Of a stretch of 9,629 bases of DNA, positions 1-6,256 are shown in pieces. The notes under the pieces were generated by a model that was not told the origin of the DNA, did no database searches, and saw nothing but the letters and a program-made list of their open reading frames with translations. Location: positions 1 to 9,629 of the forward strand of contig CAKOMU010000036.1 of assembly GCA_934096755.1 (NCBI GenBank). Direction: 5' to 3'. Made by a program: the position numbers and the translations under genes. Position 1 is the stretch's first letter, and each line of letters begins with the position of its first letter. The stretch is from an uncultured Bacilli bacterium. Lineage in GTDB: Bacteria; Bacillota_I; Bacilli_A; RF39; UBA660.

Positions 1-7
1 CCTCCTT
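1..7 (-). promoter_or_regulatory. Shine-Dalgarno site of a gene beyond the left edge
   Basis: On the minus strand these bases read AAGGAGG, a near-perfect anti-16S match that follows the terminator at 24-60. No start codon lies before the window ends, so the next minus-strand gene should begin within roughly 5-10 bases past the edge. Its promoter would have to lie in the short AT-rich stretch 8-30 or overlap the terminator. I see no convincing -35/-10 pair there. Confidence 0.6.
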
Positions 8-23
8 ATAAATATTATTACAT

Positions 24-60
24 AAAAAAATGTAAACAGTATCTTTTTTTACTGTCTACA
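24..60 (-). terminator. Rho-independent terminator after the thioredoxin-like gene
   Basis: Read on the minus strand, a 10-bp stem (TGTAGACAGT with ACTGTTTACA, all paired with one G-U) encloses a 10-nt A-rich loop and is followed at once by seven T residues. It lies 30 bases past the stop of the thioredoxin-like gene and should end that transcript. On the plus strand the G-U pair becomes an A-C mismatch and the following T run is interrupted, so it is mainly a minus-strand terminator. Confidence 0.85.
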
Positions 61-90
61 TTTATTTTATCACTTTACAATGGGTATTTT

Positions 91-651
91 TTATATGCCA
101 TTATTATGTAACCAATCTTCTAAAGTAGTTAATTCCTTATCACCAAAGAAACCAGCTACCATTTTTTTATTAGATATAATTATTACACAAGGTGTAAATC
201 CTTTTTCATTAAGAAAATAGCCAAAAGTATTTTTAGTACTTTCTCCACTACCATCACTAGTTAAAGTTTGATCAGTTTCAACATTTAATAACTCAACCAA
301 TTCTTTCCAGTTATCACCATCACGATCTATCTTTGAGATATCCAAATATTGTGTAATATAATTATTATCTCTTTGAGCAGTTTGTAATTTAGGTAGTAAA
401 TCATTACAAATATCACAAGTTTGTCTACCAATATATAAAACATAAGTGTCATCATTTTTAAATAAATCTAAAGTATCACCTACACTAACCTCTCTCATCA
501 TAGACACATCGTAATCACTTTTACTATCCTTTTTACTACATCCATTAACACAGCATATAATCAACAATAAAACTATTAACGCCATTATGATATACATCAA
601 TATGTTCATTTTTTTAAATTCATTTGTATAATTTTTTTCAATATTTGCCAT
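91..651 (-). CDS. Membrane-anchored thioredoxin-like protein (CDIC active site)
   Basis: A 186-residue protein with a thioredoxin fold facing outside the cell. After a short charged N-terminus comes one hydrophobic segment (about residues 16-36, rich in I, L and V), ending in CCVNGCSKK, which loosely resembles a lipobox; it is either an uncleaved anchor or an atypical lipoprotein signal. A Lys/Ser/Asp linker leads to the domain: a strand (YVLYIG) runs into GRQTCDICNDLLPKL, where CDIC (about residues 79-82) is the CxxC redox site, and FTPCVIII supplies the expected cis-proline near residue 154. The GRxTC...C pattern recalls the bacteriocin-transport-accessory (PedC/BrcD-like) thioredoxins, but no bacteriocin gene is visible, so the substrate is unknown. 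I chose ATG at 651 over the TTG one codon earlier because GGTGAT at 660-655 is well placed for it. The gene ends at the terminator 24-60. The family call is firm; the role is inferred. Confidence 0.85.
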   Translation of the reverse strand: MANIEKNYTNEFKKMNILMYIIMALIVLLLIICCVNGCSKKDSKSDYDVSMMREVSVGDTLDLFKNDDTYVLYIGRQTCDICNDLLPKLQTAQRDNNYITQYLDISKIDRDGDNWKELVELLNVETDQTLTSDGSGESTKNTFGYFLNEKGFTPCVIIISNKKMVAGFFGDKELTTLEDWLHNNGI

Positions 652-654
652 CAA

Positions 655-660
655 ATCACC
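655..660 (-). promoter_or_regulatory. Ribosome-binding site of the thioredoxin-like gene
   Basis: The minus strand reads GGTGAT, three bases before an in-frame TTG (654) and six before the ATG at 651. It resembles the AGGTGAT sites of the carboxypeptidase and ATPase genes. The spacing favours the ATG as start. Confidence 0.55.
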
Positions 661-687
661 ATCAATATTATTTCATACTTTTAAATG

Positions 688-712
688 AATTACAACTACT
701 TTATTGTTTTAA
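688..712. repeat. 25-bp direct repeat, left copy
   Basis: The 25 bases, starting AATTACAACTAC and ending ATTGTTTTAA, are identical to 5033-5057 in the same orientation. The right copy includes the last codons and stop of the carboxypeptidase gene; this copy lies between the kinase/SIS gene and the thioredoxin-like gene and codes for nothing. Weaker similarity continues leftward: ATATTATTTCA at 665-675 against ATATCATTTCA at 5011-5021, and 8 of 11 bases at 654-664 against 5000-5010. To the right both copies have a T-run. The two copies bracket the three-gene block, as attachment sites or a duplicated insertion point would. Confidence 0.85.
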
Positions 713-758
713 ATTTTTTTATAAATTTTCTCTAAATATATATTTTACTTCATGTCTT

Positions 759-2711
759 TTATAATTCACCTTTGTAGAAATATATTTTCATTGCAGCTTC
801 TGTATACTTGGGTTTTGATACGTCAATATCTAATATTTTACCAATATAATAAATTATAAATTGTGAAGCTATAAGTAAATCAAACTCTGCTAATAGATTA
901 TCATAATGGCTTTCTATTATTACACAATTATCATCCAAATACTTTAATAATTCTTCTTCATATTTGCTTGTAAATTTTTGTTTAAAATATATTGATATTT
1001 TATTATTTAAATTTTCAAAATTAATAAATCTTCCATGAGAAAAATTCTTTTTTTCGTGCATAATACAATTAAAGATTCCAGATTCCACAATTTTACTTTC
1101 TAAATCATAACTGGCTGTACCAGCATAATCCCCAGTAAATATATTTATTGTTTTTTGTATTTTTAATTTTTCAATTAACTTATTATCGATTATTTTTTCT
1201 ATTTGTTTATCCCAATACATAATAGAATGTATAATAAAATCATTAATATTAACATTAGAATTTGTTTTATCTAAAAAATATTTTAAAAAAATGGCAGCAG
1301 GTGCTACCGCACCTTCAAACGATAAAAAACCTCTTTCTTTTCCTCTGTTTGATGTTGATCTATAGCTTAATATATTTTTCTTTAACAAACCTGTTTTTAA
1401 TACAATATTTTTTATTTCACCTTTTGTTATTAAATAAATATTTTCATTATCAAAACCTTTAACACTGTTAATAATATCATTTGTTGTACCAGAATAAGAA
1501 AATAAAAACACTCGATCAATATTACTATTATTTCTATATAAAACATCCCTAGGATATATTGGATATGTATTTGCACCATATATTCTATTTATAACTCTCG
1601 ATGCAAAATAAGCTCCAGCATAAGAACCACCAGTACCAATAAATAAACAATTTTTATTATTAAATTCTATTTCTTCTAATTTATTATCTAACGACGAATT
1701 GAGAGAATTAACAATTCTTTTTTCTAAATTATTGATATTTATATTACATCTTTTTATTGTTTTTCTTTCAGAAATTAGAAAAGTATCGCAAGTGCAAAAA
1801 TCATTAGTTTTTTTTATTTTATACAATGTATTAATATGTCCTCTTGCCCCCATTTTAGAAACAACTTTACAAGTGAGTTTACCAGAAATTTCGTACCATT
1901 GTTTTAAGTTATCAAAAGTATAGCTAAAATTATTTTTAATTGCTTCATTAATAATACATGAAATAAAAGCATCTCCTGCACCAGATGAATCCACTACATT
2001 ACCTTTATTAATTAATTCAAAATTATATATATTATCACTAGTAATAAATGTAGCACCGTTTTCTCCTCTGGTAATTGTCATTAAATTTGGTCTTATAATA
2101 TTATAAAGTTCTTTTTCACTATGTAAATTTAATCTACTCAAAAGATACTTTGATACTCTTTCATTAAAATTTATTATCTCAAACTTATTTACTATTTTAT
2201 TTATAATTTCTTCATTAGTTAAACTTTCAAACTCAAAATATTGTCCTAAATCAATTATTTTTTTATTATTTGTATTATCAATAATTAACTGATTTTTGTC
2301 ATTTAAATTATCGAAAACTAAAATATCTTCCTCTTGTATCTTAGATAAAATATAATTTGTATCAACTAAACTTTCATCATACCATTTTTTATTATTACAA
2401 AATGGACATCTTTTTTTAGACGTAAAAGTTAATTTATTATCTTTTTCATAATAAGAAACATGAAAACATCTCGTTCTAACATTTTCAATTATTTTAATAT
2501 TATTTACATCAACGTTAATTTTTTCTAAAGAGTTAATTGCGATTTCACCCTGTAAATCATTACCACAACATCCAAATACAGAAGTATTTACTTTCATCTT
2601 GGCTAAATTAGCAATTATATTATGAGAGGTCATACCACCATTAATTCCTATTAATTTATTATTTTTATATTAATAGTCTATCACTAAATCGCCTATACTT
2701 ACTACTCTCAT
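759..2711 (-). pseudogene. PfkB-family kinase fused to a SIS sugar isomerase domain, with in-frame stop at codon 14
   Basis: The full reading frame is 651 codons. It starts at ATG 2711, which overlaps the upstream stop as ATGA, and has AAAGGAG nine bases before it. The first 13 codons give MRVVSIGDLVIDY, a typical first strand of a PfkB kinase with its substrate-binding Asp. Codon 14 is TAA (2672-2670), and the frame continues through the family's GG...N motif (GGMTSHNIIANLA). In full-length numbering, CPFC sits near 102-105 in the region of the lid, DSSGAGDAF at 241-249 is the PfkB ATP-site signature with the catalytic base Asp247, and a SIS domain begins near 350 with GTGGSYAG (359-366) and SGTTND (407-412). 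The rest (SHGRF, DVSKPKYTE) resembles GlmS-type SIS proteins. Such a fusion would phosphorylate and isomerise a sugar or nucleoside-like substrate; which one is unknown. Restart at ATG 2633 would give 624 residues lacking the first strand and GG motif, probably inactive as a kinase though the SIS half might survive. Confidence 0.75.
2670..2672 (-). other. In-frame TAA interrupting the kinase/SIS gene
   Basis: The minus strand reads ...GTG ATA GAC TAT TAA TAT AAA AAT... in the same frame as both the ATG at 2711 and the long open frame below it. The protein on either side (IGDLVIDY, then YKNNKLIGINGG) matches the start of PfkB kinases, so the stop lies inside conserved coding sequence. A one-base change from TAT or TAC would produce it. 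TAA is a genuine stop elsewhere in the window, so code reassignment is not a good explanation. Confidence 0.8.
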
Positions 2712-2720
2712 TTAATCAGT

Positions 2721-2727
2721 CTCCTTT
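2721..2727 (-). promoter_or_regulatory. Ribosome-binding site that fixes the kinase/SIS start
   Basis: The minus strand reads AAAGGAG, nine bases before ATG 2711 and inside the 3' end of the phosphoribosyltransferase gene. With the ATGA stop/start overlap, this marks 2711 as the original start of the kinase/SIS gene and shows that the two genes were translationally coupled. The ATG at 2633 has only a weak AGGA 12 bases upstream. Confidence 0.8.
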
Positions 2728-3882
2728 TATACTCTCCAACTTCACTTTCATTTTTATAATCATGATTTTTTGCTAAACATTCAATAATCTTTTTTCGATT
2801 TAAATCAAAAACTCCAAAACTGTCTGTATAATTTATTTTCCCATCCTTGTTCTTCCATTTATCATCTTTCCAACTATATGGACTGCTAAAACATAATCCA
2901 TATATATAATTAAAAAACAAATTAAAATCTATTGCTGACGTACCATTTAAAAATATTTGATCTATTCTATTAATCCCTGGATATCTAACAATACAAATGT
3001 TATCTACATCTATGTTACAATCATATAATGAATTAATTGCTAACTGTAATGTTTTACCAGTCAATACATTATCATCGAAAATATCAACCCTTGAATTTTG
3101 AAACATATTAGAATTTAATAACCCACCATAATTATTTATATTAAATTCTATCAAATCAATAAGTTGTTTATTAGAATAGCCAGACACTTCTTTACTAAAC
3201 TTTAGAAGTAAAACTTCTTCAATTCTATCATTTTCTATTATCTTTGCAAGTATTGGCAATTCAATTCCACCATAACTCAATCCACATGCATTAACACGAT
3301 TTTTCTTATTACATTTTTCATTATATAAATAAACAGCTATATAATTTTCAGCAAAATTATCTATTTCTCTATAAGCTCGATATTCTTTTGAATAATCTTT
3401 TTTATCATAACAATCCTTTTCTTTTAAAAACTCATTCACTAATATAATATGTGATTTATTTATTAGTTCACAAATTAAGTCCTTATCAATCAAATAATTA
3501 TATTTGAAACACATATTTTTCATTACTTCATCAATACCAAATAAAACACTATACATATCATTAAGATTTTTATTATTTGTAGAAGAAATATTCAATAAAA
3601 TACTATTATCTCCATAATCTGAAACTAATTTATGATTTATAATTACTAATAACACATTTCTACAATTATCTAAAATACCAAGCAAAAATTTTTTATTAAC
3701 AATTGAATTTATATTATTGGTTTCAAAAGTAGCATCAGAATTGAAATTAACTCTTATTCCATTGCTTTCTCTAAAGGTACTCAAATTGTTTGAAACAATA
3801 TGAAGATTATCATAGTTATTATCATTCAATTCGTATGACAATGGTCCACTAACACTAACAAATTGTTTTTTTAAATATTTTT

Positions 3883-3916
3883 CTATAATTTTAAATTCAT
3901 TTTTATTTGATATCCG
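3883..3916 (-). other. Frameshift zone in the PLP/phosphoribosyltransferase gene
   Basis: The upstream frame stops at 3885-3883 and the downstream frame opens after a TAA at 3919-3917, so the switch must fall in these 34 bases. Family logic places it at GGATATCAAATAAAAATG: reading G-Y-Q-I in one frame and then S-N-K-N-E-F in the other restores the usual G-x-D-x-S-x-x-E pattern. Loss of one copy of a tandem ATATCAA would turn the expected sequence into exactly what is seen. A single-base indel, or an assembly error, is also possible. Confidence 0.65.
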
Positions 3917-4071
3917 TTATCGTTTACTGTGTCTAATACAACAGGATAGTTGCAACATTTAACAGGAAATAAAAAGTTAATGCCTCTTGTTTGAGTTTTA
4001 ATTTTTATTATATTATTCTTAAATTCTAGTAAATCAAATTCAACTTTAGGTCTCATAAAACTTATTTCTTT

Positions 4072-4890
4072 CTATTCCATATATGATTTGACTTCTTTTA
4101 ATTCATACTCATCAAAAGATAAATCGCTATATTCCTTTGAATATATATCAATACCATTTTGACTGTAAACATCATCAGTATTTATTACTATTGCATCTTT
4201 AACTTCATAGCCAAGCATCAAAACAGCTTCTTCTATTTCTTCTTTTGTAGGTCCTTCAATTTCGATATAAGGTGCTAATTTAGGCCACTTATCAATTACA
4301 ATTTCTGTATTTTTGTAATCATAAGCTATTCTCATTTTTATTTGATGACGTGCAAAGAAATAACCTAGATCTTCTAGTAGTTGTTTACCATCATCTATGC
4401 TTGGGACATCAAATTCAAGTTCATTAACAGCATCTAATTCATATTCACCTTTACTTTTTACAATTCTTTTAATAGTAATAGTTGTTTCATCGCCTGTTTG
4501 TCTTAATCTTACCCACTTACTAAAATTCTCATTTGTTTTTTTCATTAATTCATAAATTTCGTCAGATTTTAATTTGTTGAAATCATTTTTATCATCATTT
4601 ATAAAATCTAATATATCTTTAGTACCTAAGTTTTTTTCAATTAAATTAATATCATCTTTAGCAAAACAAGGTCTAATTTCAAAAATCAATTTTTTCAAGC
4701 CTCTTATGTCATTATTTTTCAAAAATGTTTCCACATATTTTGCATACAATTCATCGACTGTAGGTAAATCGAAGGTGTAAACATCTTGTATAAATTTTCC
4801 TTTTGATTCAATTCCTTTTTTCTTTAATGTAGATTTAATATGATTTACATCTACATTTAAAACTTTAATTTCTCTTTCAATTTGTTCCAT
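4072..4890 (-). CDS. CYTH-domain triphosphate tunnel protein
   Basis: A 272-residue soluble protein with the CYTH (class IV adenylate cyclase / thiamine triphosphatase) fold, which binds triphosphates and divalent metal inside an eight-stranded tunnel. It opens with the signature ExExK (Glu5, Glu7, Lys9). Further expected tunnel charges follow: WVRLR (Arg128, Arg130), ITIKR (Lys141), NELEF, KMRIAYDY (Arg187), EIVIDKWP (Glu196, Asp200, Trp202) and YIEIEG (Glu210, Glu212). Between the first strands and WVRLR lies an unusually long charged helical insert (about residues 45-120), making the protein longer than typical members of about 180-200 residues, and there is an acidic tail of about 40 residues. 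It could be a triphosphatase (inorganic, thiamine or nucleotide) or a cyclase; the sequence does not decide. It has its own promoter and ribosome site and is followed after 15 bases by the PLP/phosphoribosyltransferase gene, so it probably leads that operon. It looks intact. Confidence 0.85.
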   Translation of the reverse strand: MEQIEREIKVLNVDVNHIKSTLKKKGIESKGKFIQDVYTFDLPTVDELYAKYVETFLKNNDIRGLKKLIFEIRPCFAKDDINLIEKNLGTKDILDFINDDKNDFNKLKSDEIYELMKKTNENFSKWVRLRQTGDETTITIKRIVKSKGEYELDAVNELEFDVPSIDDGKQLLEDLGYFFARHQIKMRIAYDYKNTEIVIDKWPKLAPYIEIEGPTKEEIEEAVLMLGYEVKDAIVINTDDVYSQNGIDIYSKEYSDLSFDEYELKEVKSYME

Positions 4891-4899
4891 AAATAATCA

Positions 4900-4905
4900 T
4901 CTCCT
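4900..4905 (-). promoter_or_regulatory. Ribosome-binding site of the CYTH gene
   Basis: AGGAGA on the minus strand, nine bases before ATG 4890. A strong site that confirms the chosen start. Confidence 0.8.
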
Positions 4906-4919
4906 AACATATCATAATA

Positions 4920-4928
4920 ATTATAACA
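4920..4928 (-). promoter_or_regulatory. Extended -10 promoter element upstream of the CYTH operon
   Basis: The minus strand reads TGTTATAAT, a consensus TATAAT with the TGn extension that lets sigma-A promoters work with a poor -35. The sequence about 17 bases further upstream (around TTTCAT) is only a weak -35. Transcription would start near 4913, giving a leader of about 20 bases that contains the AGGAGA site. A second TATAAT lies further upstream near 5009-5004, but without a well-spaced -35. AT-rich DNA makes chance matches common, so this rests on the exact extended motif and its position. Confidence 0.5.
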
Positions 4929-5032
4929 TATATTTTAACAATGAAACTTACTAATAATCTTGCATTTTTGATAAATTCTTGTAAATTATTTTTTTATAGA
5001 ATCATTATAAATATCATTTCACATTGAACGTA

Positions 5033-5057
5033 AATTACAACTACTTTATTGTTTTAA
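5033..5057. repeat. 25-bp direct repeat, right copy (covers the dacA stop)
   Basis: Identical to 688-712 in the same orientation. On the minus strand it covers the last codons of the carboxypeptidase gene (Leu-Lys-Gln-stop) and the next 13 bases. The non-coding left copy can still be read as a similar ending (Leu-Lys-Gln-stop), so the left copy probably derives from a dacA 3' end rather than the reverse. Confidence 0.85.
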
Positions 5058-6203
5058 CACTTTTTTTCCAATACTCATCACTTGCATATTTTTAATTAAG
5101 TAGTCAAACAAATTGGCTTTTTGAATATTTTCATCTACTGTAATATCAACTTCATCAATAACATTATTATCTTCGTCTAAAATTAATGCAGTTCCAACAA
5201 CATCCCCTGCTTGAATAGGTGCTTTAACAGCTTTAACTTTTACATCAAATTTATAATTGCCTACTTCATCACTATTTTTTAATAGCTCTATTGCATCATT
5301 CAATAATACAACATTAGCAAATTCTTTTTTACCACTCTCTATTCTAACTTTACCCAATATTTCTTTTTTAGTTTTGATTACGTTTATTTTATAAGTATTA
5401 AAACCATAATTAAGTAACTTCACCGTATCACTACTTCTTTTTTCCGCTGTTTCTTCTCCCATTCCTACCGAAATTAAACGAAAATTATCTTTTTTAGCTG
5501 TAGCAGTTAAACAATATCCAGCAGTTTGAGTAAATCCAGTTTTTAATCCATCAACGCCATTATAAAAACGTACTAATTTATTAGTATTAACCAACCAAGT
5601 TCTACTACCATCATTTTTTACTAAATAATCTTCATAAATACTTGTAAATTCTAATATTTTTGGATGTTTCAACAATTCTCGAGCAATTATTGACATATCT
5701 AAAGCAGTAGAATAATGATCTTGAGCATCTAAACCATGTGGATTAACAAAATGAGTATTTTTAGCTCCAATCTCTGTCATTCGTTTATTTAACATATCAA
5801 CAAACCCATTAACAGATCCTCCTATTTTTTCCGCTAAAGCTACAACTGCATCATTTCCACTGGCAATAGCAACACTTTTTAATAAATCATTTACAGTATA
5901 TACTTCGCCTTCTTGCAAAAAAACTTGACTTCCTCCCATATCGGCTGCCTCACTACTAATTGTAACTTTATCATCCAATTTTAATTTACCAGCATCAATA
6001 TTTTCCATAACTAACAACATACTAGCCAATTTTGTCATCGATGCTGGAGCCAACTTTTCATTTTCATTAAAACTATATAATACCTTCCCAGTAATATTAT
6101 CAACTAGTACTGAACTTTTCCCATTTAATCCCAAATCGACTTCTGCTTTTACATTTAATAAGCCAAAAGAAAAAATCATAATTAATAATAGTATTTTTTT
6201 CAA
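5046..6203 (-). CDS. dacA: D-alanyl-D-alanine carboxypeptidase (S11 family, DacA/DacF type)
   Basis: A 385-residue penicillin-binding protein that removes the terminal D-Ala from peptidoglycan pentapeptides outside the membrane, limiting cross-linking. Residues 1-20 (MKKILLLIMIFSFGLLNVKA) form a Sec signal peptide with AlaGlu as the likely cut. The three active-site motifs of the SxxK acyltransferases are present and ordered: SMTK at 55-58 (nucleophile Ser55, Lys58), SGN at 115-117 and KTG at 221-223 (in GLKTGFT). After about residue 270 comes the beta-rich PBP5 C-terminal domain, and the last about 25 residues (LFDYLIKNMQVMSIGKKVLK) suit an amphipathic membrane anchor. Length fits the family. 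The start is TTG, chosen because AGGTGAT lies five bases upstream and the signal peptide begins there. It follows the ATPase gene by 53 bases. Its 3' end is the right copy of the 25-bp repeat. The exact paralogue (dacA or dacF) cannot be told apart here. Confidence 0.93.
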   Translation of the reverse strand: MKKILLLIMIFSFGLLNVKAEVDLGLNGKSSVLVDNITGKVLYSFNENEKLAPASMTKLASMLLVMENIDAGKLKLDDKVTISSEAADMGGSQVFLQEGEVYTVNDLLKSVAIASGNDAVVALAEKIGGSVNGFVDMLNKRMTEIGAKNTHFVNPHGLDAQDHYSTALDMSIIARELLKHPKILEFTSIYEDYLVKNDGSRTWLVNTNKLVRFYNGVDGLKTGFTQTAGYCLTATAKKDNFRLISVGMGEETAEKRSSDTVKLLNYGFNTYKINVIKTKKEILGKVRIESGKKEFANVVLLNDAIELLKNSDEVGNYKFDVKVKAVKAPIQAGDVVGTALILDEDNNVIDEVDITVDENIQKANLFDYLIKNMQVMSIGKKVLKQ

Positions 6204-6208
6204 AATAA

Positions 6209-6215
6209 ATCACCT
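6209..6215 (-). promoter_or_regulatory. Ribosome-binding site deciding the TTG start of the carboxypeptidase
   Basis: AGGTGAT on the minus strand, five bases before TTG 6203. The signal-peptide sequence begins directly at that codon, so the non-ATG start is well supported. Confidence 0.75.
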
Positions 6216-6256
6216 ATTAATAATTATGATATATAAAATTAATTAGAACACATGTC

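Larger units (their letters stand above)
2708..4056 (-). pseudogene. Fold-III PLP barrel start joined to a phosphoribosyltransferase domain, frameshifted
   Basis: Two frames together look like one protein of about 450 residues. Frame one starts at ATG 4056, 15 bases after the CYTH stop, and runs 57 codons to TAG at 3885-3883. Its INFLFPVKCC and LDTVNDNGYQ match the lysine-bearing start of fold-type III PLP enzymes (diaminopimelate/ornithine decarboxylase and alanine racemase type), with Lys33 as the presumed PLP lysine. The match continues in another frame, open from about 3916: SNKNEFKIIEKYL, VSVSGPL and IRVNF follow decarboxylase order. Only the first 100-200 residues of a barrel seem present. 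The C-terminal part has GLSYGGIELP and DIFDDNVLTGKTL, the PRPP-binding loop of type I phosphoribosyltransferases. The second frame alone could start at TTG 3841, giving 377 residues, but no good ribosome site supports that. The phosphoribosyltransferase call is fairly firm, the PLP-barrel call moderate, and the combined function unknown. Confidence 0.65.
713..5032. other. Three-gene accessory block bracketed by direct repeats
   Basis: This segment lies between the two 25-bp repeats and holds the CYTH gene, the PLP-barrel/phosphoribosyltransferase gene and the kinase/SIS gene, all on the minus strand in operon spacing. The last two genes look richer in A and T and in Asn, Ile and Lys codons than the ATPase and carboxypeptidase genes; this is a judgement by eye, not a computed value. 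Both are broken in this sequence. No integrase, transposase or terminal inverted repeats were found, so if the block came in as a mobile unit it is a passenger or a remnant. An older local duplication of the dacA end could also explain the repeats. The boundaries are inferred from the repeats alone. Confidence 0.4.

Noticed and set aside
666..712. Promoter inside the left repeat (TTGTAA ... TAATAT)
   Set aside because: The spacing would be 19 bases with only a partial -10, and matches of this quality are frequent in such AT-rich DNA; not listed as a feature.
713..758. Possible terminator after the kinase/SIS gene
   Set aside because: The stretch has an AAATATATATTT palindrome and A/T runs, but no GC-bearing stem followed by a T-tract on the minus strand.
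1262..1923. Plus-strand open frames at 1262-1462 and 1699-1923
   Set aside because: They lie antisense inside the kinase/SIS gene, have low-complexity Leu/Phe/Ile-rich translations and no family resemblance; they arise from the AT-rich coding strand opposite.
2670..2672. TAA reassigned to an amino acid
   Set aside because: TAA ends the thioredoxin-like, kinase/SIS, carboxypeptidase and ftsY genes at sensible places, and no other conserved gene contains an internal TAA.
4970..5008. Possible hairpin terminator between dacA and the CYTH gene (ATTCT...AGAAT)
   Set aside because: Only a 5-bp AT-rich stem with an 18-nt loop and no T-tract directly after it; not convincing.
713..5032. Insertion sequence or transposon
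   Set aside because: No transposase, integrase or terminal inverted repeats found between the direct repeats; only the repeat evidence remains and it is reported as such.
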